Shown: piece by piece, positions 24,787-40,600 of the stretch
Layout of the letters: the number at the start of each line of letters is the position of its first letter
How positions within the stretch are numbered: position 1 is the first letter of the stretch
Assembly: GCF_040448685.1 (NCBI RefSeq)
Contig: NZ_CP159290.1
Span: 4,154,001-4,218,000, forward strand
DNA length: 64,000 nucleotides
DNA from: Cellulosimicrobium sp. ES-005
GTDB taxonomy: Bacteria; Actinomycetota; Actinomycetes; Actinomycetales; Cellulomonadaceae
Direction of reading: 5' to 3'
Notes under the pieces: model-generated
The model's input: only the letters and a program-made list of their open reading frames with translations
The model's database searches: none
What the model was told of the DNA's origin: nothing
Position numbers and translations under genes: made by a program

Positions 24787-27354
24787 GTGGTCAGCAACCA
24801 GGCGGTGCTCGAGTCCCGCCTGGCGGCCGCACAGGCGACGAACGCCCGTGGGCGCCACCGGCGCGCGATCCGTGCCTTCGAGGAGATCGTCGCCGAGGTC
24901 GAGGCGCAGGGGGACGGGGCGACTCGCGAGGCCGTGTACGTGGCCGCCCGGGCAGGCATGAGTCGCGCCGTCGCGGAGTTCGAGCTGTCCGGGTCGCTGG
25001 ACGACGCGCTCGGGCGGCTCGCGCTCCTCGAGGAGCGCGGGGCCGCCCTGGGCATGTACGACCTGCAGTTCGTCGTGCGCGCCCAGCGCGGGCTCCTCCG
25101 GCTGCGGACGGGCGACGTGCGGGAGGCGCTCGTCGAGATGGAGGAGGCGGCCACGGGCGTCGACGACGCGCGCCCGCTCGACGCCGCGGTGCTCATGCTG
25201 AACCTCGGGTCGCTGCGGCTCGAGCTCGGCGACGCCGAGGGAGCGAGCCGCGACCTGGACGACGCCGTGCGCCGGGGCGTCGCGCTCGGGGACGACCTCC
25301 TCGTCTCCAAGGCGCGCCACAACCTCGGGTACGCGGAGTACCTCCGTGGCGATCTCCCGGTCGCGCTGCGTGCGATGGACGAGGCCGCCGACCAGGCGCC
25401 GGACCGGCACGCCGCGGTCGGTCTGATCGACCGCGCGCAGGTCCTGCTCGACGCCGGGCTGCTGACCGAGGCCGACGACGCGCTGCGCGAGGCGCGCGAG
25501 CACCTCTCGCGCTACCGCATGCTGCGCGACCTCGCCGAGGTCGAGCTGGTGCGGTCGCGCGTCGTGCTCGGCCTGCGACGCTACGCCGACGCCCGCCGCC
25601 TGGCCCGGTCGGCGTCGCGCCGGTTCGACCGGCTCGGGAACACCCCGTGGATGCTGCGAGCCCGCGTCGCCGAGCTGCAGGCGGCGCTCACGGAGCACCG
25701 GTCGGACGGCGTGACGCCGACGACGGCACGGCGGCACGCCGGCTGGGCGCTCGCCCTCGCGCGCGAGGGCGAGGCGCTCGGCGGAGCCGCCGGCCTCGGC
25801 GTGACGATCCCGGCCCAGCTCCTCGCGGCCGAGTGGCTCGTGACCGCGGGGGACGTTCCCGCCGCGCAGGACGTCCTGGCGCAGGTTCCCGGGCGGCTCG
25901 ACCGCGCCCCGCTGCCCGTGCGGCTGCAGCACGAGGCCGTGCTCGCCCAGCTCGCGTTCGCTGCCGGGGACCGCCGTGGCGGCGTGCGGGCCGTGCGGCG
26001 CGGCCAGTCGGCCCTCGCCGAGCACCGCGCGCGGCTCGGCTCCGTGGACGCGGTGACGGCGTCGGCCGTTCACGGGGTCCGGCTCGGCAACGTGGACGTG
26101 GCGGCGGCGCTGCGGACGCGGCGCCCGGGGACGATCTTCGACGCGGTCGAGCGCGGCCGCGCGGCGTTCGCCGGCACCGGCCGTGTGCGGCCTCCGTCGG
26201 ACCCGGTCCTCGCGGATCTCCTCGCCGCGGCGCGCCGCGAGGTCGAGGCAGCCCGCGCGCTCGGCGCGCCCTCGGACCCCTCGCACCTCGCCCGTCGCCA
26301 GGACCACCTGCGGTCTGCCCGTCGGCTGCAGGACGACGCGCGTCGCCGCGCCTGGCAGCACGGGGGAGAGGCCGCCACGCCGCTGGCCACGACGGAGCGC
26401 CGGCTCCGGGCCGCGCTCGCCGCGGCGGGCTCCGACGCCGTGGTCGCCGACCTCGTGGTCGAGGGCGACGACGTCCTCGCCGTCCGCGTGTCCGCGGCGG
26501 GGACGCGGCTCGTGCGGCTCGCGCCGCGCACGACGGTCGCGGAGCGCGTGCGCCGCGCGCGGGCCGACTTCGCGGTCCTCTCCAACGTGCTCATCCCCGT
26601 CCCGATGCGGGAGGCGGCGGTCGCGTCGCTCACGCGCACCCTGACCGCGCTCGACGACGCGCTCGTCGTCCCTCTGGAGGCCGACGGCGACCTGCACCTC
26701 GCCGCGCGCGACCTCCTGCTCGCGCTCCCGTGGGCCTCTCTGCCGTCACGGCGCGGGCGACGGACGTGGGCGAACTCGTGGGTGGACCTGCGGGTCGGGG
26801 ACCCGACGCGGCGTGCCGACGAGGCGCTCGTCGTCGCCGGCCCCGGGCTGCGGTTCTCGGGTGCGGAGGCCAAGCTCGTCGCGTCGGTCTGGGAGGGCTC
26901 CGAGGCCCTCGCGGGCGAGGACGCCACGTGCGAGGCGGTGGTCGAGGGCCTCCGGAGCGCCGGGGTGGTCCACCTCGCGGCGCACGGGACGCACGAGACC
27001 GACAACCCGCTCTTCTCCTCCCTGCGGCTCGCCGACGGCCCGCTGTTCGCGCACGAGCTGGACGGGATCGACCTGCACGGCGTGGTCGTGGTCCTCTCGG
27101 CGTGCGAGGTGGGGCTCTCGACGCCGCGCATCGGCGGCGAGTCCCTCGGCCTGACGAGCGTGCTGCTGCGCCTCGGCGCGCGAGCGGTGGTCGCGAGCGT
27201 CGCCCCGCTGCGCGACGACGTCGCCGCGCGCGTCATGCCCTCGCTCCACGCCGAGCTGCGCGACGGCGCCATGCCAGGGACGGCGCTCGCCCGCGCCGTC
27301 GCCGACGAGCCCGAGCCCGTCCCGCTCGTGTGCTTCGGGCCGCTGGTGCTCTGA
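24787..27354 (+). CDS. TPR-CHAT caspase-like protein
   Basis: 855 residues. The N-terminal ~450 consist of paired helices of tetratricopeptide type (for example DLQFVVRAQRGLLRLRTGDVREALVEMEE and NLGYAEYLRGDLPVALRAMDEA). A middle linker follows, and the C-terminal third is a CHAT domain with catalytic His ~733 (VVHLAAHGTHETDNPLFSSL) and Cys ~773 (VVLSACEVGLS), then GESLGLTSVLLRLGARAVVASV. CHAT proteins are clan CD (caspase/separase-like) proteases; TPR-CHAT members include Csx29 of type III-E CRISPR. GTG start with GAGGTGAT upstream. It is the last gene of the cassette with the subtilase, small protein and sigma factor. The TPR part may sense a partner that activates cleavage (inference). Confidence 0.9.
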   Translation: MVSNQAVLESRLAAAQATNARGRHRRAIRAFEEIVAEVEAQGDGATREAVYVAARAGMSRAVAEFELSGSLDDALGRLALLEERGAALGMYDLQFVVRAQRGLLRLRTGDVREALVEMEEAATGVDDARPLDAAVLMLNLGSLRLELGDAEGASRDLDDAVRRGVALGDDLLVSKARHNLGYAEYLRGDLPVALRAMDEAADQAPDRHAAVGLIDRAQVLLDAGLLTEADDALREAREHLSRYRMLRDLAEVELVRSRVVLGLRRYADARRLARSASRRFDRLGNTPWMLRARVAELQAALTEHRSDGVTPTTARRHAGWALALAREGEALGGAAGLGVTIPAQLLAAEWLVTAGDVPAAQDVLAQVPGRLDRAPLPVRLQHEAVLAQLAFAAGDRRGGVRAVRRGQSALAEHRARLGSVDAVTASAVHGVRLGNVDVAAALRTRRPGTIFDAVERGRAAFAGTGRVRPPSDPVLADLLAAARREVEAARALGAPSDPSHLARRQDHLRSARRLQDDARRRAWQHGGEAATPLATTERRLRAALAAAGSDAVVADLVVEGDDVLAVRVSAAGTRLVRLAPRTTVAERVRRARADFAVLSNVLIPVPMREAAVASLTRTLTALDDALVVPLEADGDLHLAARDLLLALPWASLPSRRGRRTWANSWVDLRVGDPTRRADEALVVAGPGLRFSGAEAKLVASVWEGSEALAGEDATCEAVVEGLRSAGVVHLAAHGTHETDNPLFSSLRLADGPLFAHELDGIDLHGVVVVLSACEVGLSTPRIGGESLGLTSVLLRLGARAVVASVAPLRDDVAARVMPSLHAELRDGAMPGTALARAVADEPEPVPLVCFGPLVL

Positions 27355-27398
27355 CCGGGCAGGGGAGCGGAGGCAGCGCCTCGGTGCGCGACCGCGGT

Positions 27399-27427
27399 TT
27401 GGAGCACCCGCCGACGTCCCGTACGAT
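27399..27427 (+). promoter_or_regulatory. Promoter of rplJ-rplL
   Basis: TTGGAG (27399-27404), 17-bp spacer, TACGAT (27422-27427). Predicted start near 27434, giving a leader of about 215 nt. Confidence 0.7.
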
Positions 27428-27433
27428 GGGCGT

Positions 27434-27649
27434 GTACCCAAGACCGCCGGTCGTCCGATGCTGCCCGCAGACTCCGTCTGCAGGACGTGACGGACCGAAG
27501 TCCCACCACGAGGTGGAGGCCAGCGCAGGTAGCGAATCGACGACGTCCGCCCGGCCCCGCCGCGCGTGCGACTGCGAGCCCCGCGCCTGCGCGGGGCTCT
27601 TTCTCGTTCCGGGACGGACGCCGGTGGTACCACCACCGGAAGGATTGCC
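27434..27649 (+). ncRNA. L10 leader (ribosomal protein autoregulatory RNA)
   Basis: The leader between the rplJ promoter and start has the layout of the L10 leader family: a kink-turn-like region around AGACTCCGTCTGCAGGA and the purine-rich GAGGTGGAGGCCAGCGCAGGTAGCGAAT, then the hairpin GAGCCCCGCGC/GCGCGGGGCTC (27576-27599) followed by T-rich TTTCTCGTT, a genuine intrinsic attenuator. The L10(L12)4 complex is known to bind such leaders to repress its own operon. The precise boundaries are estimated. Confidence 0.7.
27576..27608 (+). terminator. Attenuator hairpin in the rplJ leader
   Basis: An 11-bp GC-rich inverted repeat with a minimal loop followed by TTTCTCGTT, one of the few hairpins here with a T-tract. 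It is placed 40 nt before rplJ. Confidence 0.7.
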
Positions 27650-28180
27650 ATGGCGAGGCCGGACAAGGCAGCCGCAGTCGCCGAGATCTCGGACAAGTTC
27701 CGCGACTCGAACGCTGCCGTGCTGACCGAGTACCGCGGGCTCACCGTCGCGCAGCTCAAGCAGCTGCGTCGGTCGCTCAGCGGCAACGCAACCTACGCCG
27801 TGGTGAAGAACACGCTGACCGCCATCGCGGCCAAGGAGGCCGGTGTCGAGGGACTCGACGCCGACCTGCAGGGCCCGTCGGCAATCGCCTTCGTCACCGG
27901 GGACCCGGTCGAGGCTGCCAAGGGTCTGCGTGACTTCGCCAAGGCGAACCCCGCGCTGGTCATCAAGGGCGGTGTCCTCGACGGGCGCCCCCTGACCGCC
28001 GCGGAGGTCACGAAGCTCGCGGACCTCGAGTCCCGCGAGGTCCTGCTGGCCAAGGCGGCCGGCGCGATGAAGGCCAAGCTCTTCCAGGCTGCCTACGTCT
28101 TCACCGCGAACACCGCCCAGGCCGCCCGCGTCATCGATGCCCTGCGTCAGAAGCAGGAATCGGAGGGCGCTGCCGCCTGA
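27650..28180 (+). CDS. rplJ: 50S ribosomal protein L10
   Basis: 176 residues. The N-terminal rRNA-binding domain ([34 protein letters not shown], then [18 protein letters not shown]) and the C-terminal helix that carries L7/L12 dimers. ATG start at 27650 with GGAAGGA upstream. Co-transcribed with rplL and probably autoregulated through the leader RNA. An accessory segment of about 7.6 kb separates it from rplA. Confidence 0.98.
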   Translation: MARPDKAAAVAEISDKFRDSNAAVLTEYRGLTVAQLKQLRRSLSGNATYAVVKNTLTAIAAKEAGVEGLDADLQGPSAIAFVTGDPVEAAKGLRDFAKANPALVIKGGVLDGRPLTAAEVTKLADLESREVLLAKAAGAMKAKLFQAAYVFTANTAQAARVIDALRQKQESEGAAA

Positions 28181-28294
28181 TCCCGCGCCCGGGGCACGCC
28201 CCGGTCTCGTGATCCACGCAGCGCAAGCACACACCCCGCTTCTGGCAGGCCCGCAAAGGGCCGCTGCCGAGCACCGACCGAAAGGAACGCCATC

Positions 28295-28684
28295 ATGGCG
28301 AAGCTCAGCACCGACGAGCTCATCGAGCAGTTCAAGGAGCTCACCCTCATCGAGCTCAACGAGTTCGTGAAGGCCTTCGAGGAGACCTTCGAGGTCACCG
28401 CCGCCGCCCCCGCCGCCGTCGCGGTCGCCGCCCCCGCGGGTGGCTCGGGCGACGCCCCGGCCGAGGAGGAGAAGGACGAGTTCGACGTCATCCTCGAGGC
28501 CGCCGGCGACAAGAAGATCCAGGTCATCAAGGAGGTGCGCGCGCTCACGTCCCTCGGCCTGAAGGAGGCCAAGGACCTCGTGGACGGTGCCCCGAAGCCG
28601 GTCCTGGAGGGCGCGAACAAGGAGACGGCCGAGAAGGCCAAGGCTGCCCTCGAGGGCGCCGGCGCCACGGTCACCCTCAAGTGA
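28295..28684 (+). CDS. rplL: 50S ribosomal protein L7/L12
   Basis: 129 residues: an N-terminal dimerisation helix ([27 protein letters not shown]), an Ala/Pro-rich hinge (~35-60), and a C-terminal factor-binding domain ([42 protein letters not shown]). It recruits translational GTPases. ATG start with GAAAGGAA upstream. The 114-nt gap after rplJ may allow independent control of its higher copy number. Ends before a double terminator. Confidence 0.98.
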   Translation: MAKLSTDELIEQFKELTLIELNEFVKAFEETFEVTAAAPAAVAVAAPAGGSGDAPAEEEKDEFDVILEAAGDKKIQVIKEVRALTSLGLKEAKDLVDGAPKPVLEGANKETAEKAKAALEGAGATVTLK

Positions 28685-28689
28685 TCTCG

Positions 28690-28760
28690 CCGGTCCCGTC
28701 GTGACGGGACCGGTCAGCACGCCGCACGAGGCCCGCACCCCGCCCGGGGTGCGGGCCTCG
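28690..28760 (+). terminator. Double terminator after rplL
   Basis: CCGGTCCCGTC/GACGGGACCGG (28690-28713) followed by a perfect 15-bp stem (28727-28741 with 28746-28760), then TCGTCGTTCT. It separates rplJL from the rpoBC promoter. Confidence 0.85.
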
Positions 28761-29208
28761 TCGTCGTTCTCGGCGCCCGACGACGTGGGCGGGTCGGGGA
28801 GCGCGGCGCCGAGGTGGGCGTGCGCGTCGTCGGGCACCCGGGCGGGCGCACCGGCTTCACGGAACGGCCACGAGTGTGCCACCATGTGCGGGTCGACGAC
28901 GCAGGACAGCGAGGTCGACGGCAAGCAGGTTCGCGACCCGCGAGACGGGTCGGAGGCGGGCGACGAGGCCCGCGCGAGTACCGGTGAGGCGTTCACGCGT
29001 CGGGAACCGGATGGGGTCGCACGCCCCGGGGTTGTGTCACGATGCGTTGTGGGCTATGCTCACGCTTTGCGCTGTCCTGTGCCCCCGATCTCAAATACCC
29101 CCGACCCCCTCGTCGACGTACGTGCGCGTCCGCGAGGTGTCGTGGTGGCGGTGATCGTGTCCAGCCCGGCGGTGCAGCGTTCTTTCGATCTGCAGGGAAG
29201 GACCCCTC
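28761..29208 (+). other. Intergenic region upstream of rpoB
   Basis: About 450 bp with no convincing gene. It contains a promoter-like pair TTGTGT (29032-29037) and TATGCT (29055-29060) with 17-bp spacing, giving an rpoB leader of roughly 140 nt. AAGGA is just before the TTG start. Confidence 0.55.
29032..29060 (+). promoter_or_regulatory. Promoter of rpoBC
   Basis: TTGTGT - 17 bp - TATGCT, the best sigma-70-like match in the rplL-rpoB gap. Transcription would start near 29067. Confidence 0.6.
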
Positions 29209-32721
<3,513 letters not shown>

Positions 32722-32836
32722 TCTCGGGCAGGCGGGAGCGGGTCACCCCGCTCCCGCCGACGACCCCGCACCAACCGTCTTTATGGCGTCGGCACCGGCC
32801 CCGGCCGGTCCCGGCAGACGAAGGAAGTAGGACAAC

Positions 32837-36718
<3,882 letters not shown>

Positions 36719-36859
36719 GAGATCACGCCCCGCGTGCTTGTGCCGCGGGTGGCGACCGGCTTGTCCAGAATGTGAACTCATCAGGGTGGGGTACGGTGCG
36801 CGGCTATCTTGGGCTCCGCGTCATCACAGGGGGTGGTGCATGACTGATGGGGGACAGCC

Positions 36860-37156
36860 ATGCGGAAGTTCGTCACGGCGGCGTGCAGCGTCGCTCTGGC
36901 CGTGGGTGTGGGACTCGGCACCGCTGGTCCGGCGGCTGCCGGTCTGGAATACCGAGACGGCGGCAAGTGGTACTGGCAGTACACGACGATGATCCTGGAG
37001 TCGAACTACTACCACGCCAGCAAGACTCACCGGTCGAGCGTGTCGACGCCGTACGAGACCGTGCGGAGCGCGTGGAAGGCCAAGGGCGTGTGGTCCTACG
37101 CCAACACCTCTCCGAACCCGGGCGGGGGCAACTCCTGCAACTACGCGCTCGCGTAG
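36860..37156 (+). CDS. Lactococcin 972-family bacteriocin precursor
   Basis: 98 residues with a Sec signal peptide (MRKFVTAACSVALAVGVGLG, cleavage after AAA at ~27), leaving a mature peptide of about 71 residues rich in Tyr, Trp, Ser and Gly. SNYYHASKTHRSSV (residues ~48-61) aligns with SNYHHGSKTHSATV of lactococcin 972, and GVW follows at the expected place. Lactococcin 972 binds lipid II and blocks septum formation in related bacteria. ATG start with GGGGGA six bases upstream. The G+C content is visibly lower than in flanking rpoC. It is first of five genes, so the locus probably also encodes export and immunity. Confidence 0.9.
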   Translation: MRKFVTAACSVALAVGVGLGTAGPAAAGLEYRDGGKWYWQYTTMILESNYYHASKTHRSSVSTPYETVRSAWKAKGVWSYANTSPNPGGGNSCNYALA

Positions 37157-37236
37157 GTCCTGTGGCTGCGGGCGGCTACGTCAGCCGCTCTCAGCAGCGG
37201 GTGCAGAGTCCTGACGTTCGGCTTCTTGGAGGGTGC

Positions 37237-37875
37237 ATGCACAGGTACGCAGGTCGAGCCGTCGTGGTGACGGCGTCGCTGGTCATGATGAGCTTCCTCG
37301 GGGCCTGCGGGGCCGCCGAGGATGACATGGCAGCAGCGCCCTCTCCCACCGGACCCTCGGACAGTGCCGTGCCCGAGTTCACGGGTCCGTTCGCTGCTGA
37401 GTTCGAGCAGGCATACCGGGACACCGCATCGGACTTCGCTCGTGGAGTCCTCGCGGACTCCGTGATCACCGATGCCGAGCACGCGGAGATGGTCGAGCTC
37501 TTCACGACATGCCTCGCCGGGAAGGGCATCGCGTTCACGGGGTACAACGCCGACGGAGGCTTTACGACGTCGTCCGCCCCGAACCCGGAGGAAACCGACG
37601 CTCTGATCGACGAGTGCTCGGCAACCAGCGGCGAGGACGCAGTCGGCTTCCTTCACGACATCATGCGGACCAATCCCGAGAACCGCGACTGGGCGACGAT
37701 CGGGGCCGAGTGCCTGGTCGAGGCAGGCGTGGTACCTGCCGACTATGGCGCCGAGGACTACTCCCAGGACAACGAGGGCAGGTTCGTCGAGCTCGACACC
37801 CTTCCCACCGATCTCCAGGAGGCGCTGCGGTCGTGCTCCGTGGACCCGCTGGGGATCCTGGAACAGCAGCAGTAG
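37237..37875 (+). CDS. Putative lipoprotein in bacteriocin locus
   Basis: 212 residues. Signal peptide with lipobox SFLGAC (Cys ~24), a Pro/Ser spacer, then an acidic globular domain with four further cysteines (TTCLAGKGIAF, DECSATSG, AECLVEAG, RSCSVDP) that could form two disulfides outside the membrane. Family not recognised. ATG start with GGAGGG five bases upstream. Its place between the bacteriocin gene and the adaptor/ABC genes suggests a role in self-protection or maturation; this is inference. The next gene starts 3 nt after its stop. Confidence 0.7.
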   Translation: MHRYAGRAVVVTASLVMMSFLGACGAAEDDMAAAPSPTGPSDSAVPEFTGPFAAEFEQAYRDTASDFARGVLADSVITDAEHAEMVELFTTCLAGKGIAFTGYNADGGFTTSSAPNPEETDALIDECSATSGEDAVGFLHDIMRTNPENRDWATIGAECLVEAGVVPADYGAEDYSQDNEGRFVELDTLPTDLQEALRSCSVDPLGILEQQQ

Positions 37876-37878
37876 CCG

Positions 37879-38922
37879 ATGGCCTCGTGGACCAAGATCG
37901 GCCTCGCCGCCGTGGGCGCCTGTCTGTGCGCCGCGCTCGGCGTGGTCGGAACCGTCGTGTACATGAGACCGGTGACGCCGTCGTCGCTCGCCACCCCTGA
38001 GCGCTCGCTGGACTTTCCCGTGGGAGAGGCGGAGTTCGACGACCCACGACCGGTCGAGCTGAGGCTGTCGCGCGGCGACGACCTCGCTCTCACGGTGCCG
38101 GCCACCGGCAGGGTCACGACGTCCCGCTGCAAGGCCGGTGTGCCGATGGAGTCGGGGAGCTCCGTGCTGACGGTGGACGGCGTCCCGCTCGTCGGCCTCG
38201 CGACATCGGTGCCGTTGTGGCGCGACCTGTCCCTCGGGGACGAGGGGGAGGACGTCACCGCACTCCAGACCGAGCTGGCGCGCCTCGGGTACGAGGTCGA
38301 TACGGAGGGGCCCTTGCGGAGGGCCGCGCTCCGGGCGTTGCGCGACCTCTACGAGCAGGCGGGCGGGAAGCCCGGTGCTCTCGATCGCGTGACGATCGAC
38401 CGCATCGTGTGGCTCCCCGCGCCGTCGACGTCGGTCAACGAGTGCCTGGCGACGGTCGGGAGCACGGTTGCGGCGGGGGATCCGGTGGCCTCGGTCCCGG
38501 GCGCGCTCGAGAGCGTCACCGTCGCCGAGCCACCCGAGGGGCTGGTTCCTGGCGACCGCGTCCTGGTCGTCGACGGGACGAGCGTCCCCGTCGACGCAGC
38601 GCTCGCGGTCTCCGACCCGGCGGCACTCGTGCAGCTCAGCCCGCTGCCGTCGCTCCAGCCGACCAGCACCGACGGCGACGCCGGCCGCGCCGGTGCGCCG
38701 ACCGCCCAGCTCGTGCTCGCCGCGCCGCAGGCGGTGTCGGTCGTCCCGCCGTCCGCGCTGTTCGGCGCAGCGGACGGTCGTGGCTGCGTCCTGTCCGACG
38801 GCGTGGTGCGCGCGGTCGGCATCGTCGGGTCACAGCTGGGCCAGTCGTTCGTCGTCGTCGACGGGCCGGAGCCCCTCGCGACCGTCGACACGGACCCCGC
38901 ACCGGGCACGCCGTGCACCTAG
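37879..38922 (+). CDS. Peptidoglycan-binding periplasmic-adaptor-like protein
   Basis: 347 residues. An N-terminal membrane anchor (~7-29), an extracellular region with short HlyD/MacA-like beta segments (LALTVPATGRVTTSRCKAG), an embedded PG_binding_1-like domain (~117-160, LGDEGEDVTALQTELARLGYEV) and a C-terminal beta-rich part (VVPPSALFGAADGRGCVLSDG). The arrangement is that of membrane-fusion proteins of MacAB-like systems of Gram-positive bacteria. It likely couples the ABC transporter encoded next to the cell wall. The ATPase start lies 10 nt inside its 3' end. Confidence 0.75.
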   Translation: MASWTKIGLAAVGACLCAALGVVGTVVYMRPVTPSSLATPERSLDFPVGEAEFDDPRPVELRLSRGDDLALTVPATGRVTTSRCKAGVPMESGSSVLTVDGVPLVGLATSVPLWRDLSLGDEGEDVTALQTELARLGYEVDTEGPLRRAALRALRDLYEQAGGKPGALDRVTIDRIVWLPAPSTSVNECLATVGSTVAAGDPVASVPGALESVTVAEPPEGLVPGDRVLVVDGTSVPVDAALAVSDPAALVQLSPLPSLQPTSTDGDAGRAGAPTAQLVLAAPQAVSVVPPSALFGAADGRGCVLSDGVVRAVGIVGSQLGQSFVVVDGPEPLATVDTDPAPGTPCT

Positions 38923-39536
38923 AGACGGACGATCTGGGTCATCGGTTCCCTGGCCGCCCGTGGTTGTTCCGGCACCTGGACGCTCGCCTCGAGCCCGGGC
39001 GCGTCTACGCGCTGACCGGTCCCTCCGGGTCGGGGAAGAGCACGCTCCTGAGCCTGCTCGCCGGATGGTCCGAACCGACGGAGGGTTCGATCCGTCGTGC
39101 GGGGATCAGCCACGTCGGCTGGGTCTTCCAGAACCCGCACGGCACCCCGCGTCGGACGGCCCTCGACCATGTCACGCTCCCCCTCCTGGCCACGGGGCTC
39201 GGCCCACGCGCCGCCGAGCGCGAGGCGACCGAGATCCTGGAACGGTTCGCGCTGTCGTCCGTCGCGGCCCAGGAGTTCCGGCGGCTGTCCGGCGGCGAGG
39301 CGCAGCGGTTGATGCTCGCGCGCGCCATCGCCGGCCGGCCGGGGTTGCTCCTCGTCGACGAGCCGACCGCGCAGCTCGACCTCCCGACGGCGCGGCGTGT
39401 CAACGACGCGATCGCACGGCTGGCGACCGACGCGACGATCGTGGTCGTCGCCACGCACGACGAGCACACCCGCGACGCGTGCACCGACCACGTCGACCTC
39501 GCGAGGTTCGAGGCCCGGGACGGAGCCACGACGTGA
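38913..39536 (+). CDS. ABC transporter ATP-binding protein (bacteriocin locus)
   Basis: 207 residues, MacB/LolD-like ATPase: Walker A TGPSGSGKST, Q-loop VFQNPHG, signature RLSGGEAQR, Walker B GLLLVDEPTAQLD, H-loop VATHDE. The GTG start overlaps the end of the adaptor gene, and its stop overlaps the permease start (GTGA). In lactococcin 972 loci, an ABC ATPase and a membrane protein next to the bacteriocin gene are thought to give immunity; the same role is inferred here. Confidence 0.9.
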   Translation: MHLETDDLGHRFPGRPWLFRHLDARLEPGRVYALTGPSGSGKSTLLSLLAGWSEPTEGSIRRAGISHVGWVFQNPHGTPRRTALDHVTLPLLATGLGPRAAEREATEILERFALSSVAAQEFRRLSGGEAQRLMLARAIAGRPGLLLVDEPTAQLDLPTARRVNDAIARLATDATIVVVATHDEHTRDACTDHVDLARFEARDGATT

Positions 39537-40600
39537 GGCTCCGGTCGATCCTGCGCGAGGTCGGGCGCAACGTCCTCACCGGGACCACCCGGAGCGTGCT
39601 GCTCACGTCGGTGCTCGGGGCGGTCTGCCTGGTGCTGCTCGGCGCCGACCTCCTCGCCGTGCGCAGCATCGAGAACGCAGCGACGGCCTTCCGGGAGGCA
39701 GGAGGGTCGACGATGACGATCGTCGCGAGCGGGCGGGTCGACGGCGCGCGCTGCGAGGCGCTCGGGCAGATCTCCGGCGTACGAGCAGCAGGGGCCCTGG
39801 CGCTCCCGCAGGAGAAGGTGACGGCGGCCAGCCTCCCCGGGGCTCCGCTCCCGGCGGGGTACGCGACGGACGGCTTTCTCTCCGTGGTCCACGCCGACGT
39901 CGACCGGGGAGGCGGGGTGGTGCTGTCGGAAGACGCAGCCCGCACCCTGGGGAGGGTCCGGGCAGATGTGCTGGAGACGACGGACGGTCCGACCCGGGTG
40001 GCGGGTACCTTTCCCTATCCGGTGGACGGCCGACGGTCGGGGCTCGGGTACCTGGCGTTGCTCCCCGGCGGAGACCGGGCCGTGTTCGACGAGTGCTGGG
40101 TGGAGGCCTGGCCGCAGGACGAGCGACTCCGGACGCTCCTGTTCACGACGTTGTTGCCGCCGGCCGACGAGAGCACGGACGACCCGGTCGTCGGCCAGCT
40201 CAACGCCTCGCTCGGCGCCGCGTTCGACGGGCATGCCCGGTTCGCGGACCGGATCACACGGTTCGGCGGCGTCGCCGCCGGGGTCTTCGCGCTCCTGCTC
40301 GGGATCGTCGCGGTCCGCGCCCGTCGCGTCGAGCTCGCGGCGGCCCTGCACGACAGGGTGCGGGCGGCCGACCTGTGGTCGATGTCGCTCCTCGAGGCGA
40401 CGGCCTGGGTCGTACCACCCCTCGCGGTGTGCATGGCGACGTCGATGCTCGTGCTCGGAGCTCGGGGCGACCTTCTCCTCGCTGCCGTCCTCGGCGCGCG
40501 CGTCGCGATCCCGGCGGGGCTCGGCGCCCTGCTCGGTACCATGTTCGGGCTGGCGCTGACCCGCGAGCGTCATCTCTTCCTCTACGCCAAGGACCGGTGA
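39533..40600 (+). CDS. FtsX/MacB-like permease (bacteriocin locus)
   Basis: 355 residues. One membrane helix near the N-terminus (SVLLTSVLGAVCLVLLGADL), a large extracytoplasmic domain of about 200 residues, then three C-terminal helices (VAAGVFALLLGIVAV, WVVPPLAVCMATSMLVLG, GLGALLGTMFGLAL). This 1+3 topology is that of mechanotransmission ABC permeases (MacB, FtsX) that work with extracellular partners rather than simple pores. GTG start coupled to the ATPase. Last gene of the locus; rpsL follows after 363 bp. Confidence 0.85.
   Translation: MRLRSILREVGRNVLTGTTRSVLLTSVLGAVCLVLLGADLLAVRSIENAATAFREAGGSTMTIVASGRVDGARCEALGQISGVRAAGALALPQEKVTAASLPGAPLPAGYATDGFLSVVHADVDRGGGVVLSEDAARTLGRVRADVLETTDGPTRVAGTFPYPVDGRRSGLGYLALLPGGDRAVFDECWVEAWPQDERLRTLLFTTLLPPADESTDDPVVGQLNASLGAAFDGHARFADRITRFGGVAAGVFALLLGIVAVRARRVELAAALHDRVRAADLWSMSLLEATAWVVPPLAVCMATSMLVLGARGDLLLAAVLGARVAIPAGLGALLGTMFGLALTRERHLFLYAKDR

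Noticed and set aside
21692-27354. Assignment of the sigma/CHAT cassette as a type III-E CRISPR (Craspase) locus
   Set aside because: No repeat array, gRAMP/Cas7-11 effector or adaptation genes are in the window; only the protease-sigma logic is similar.
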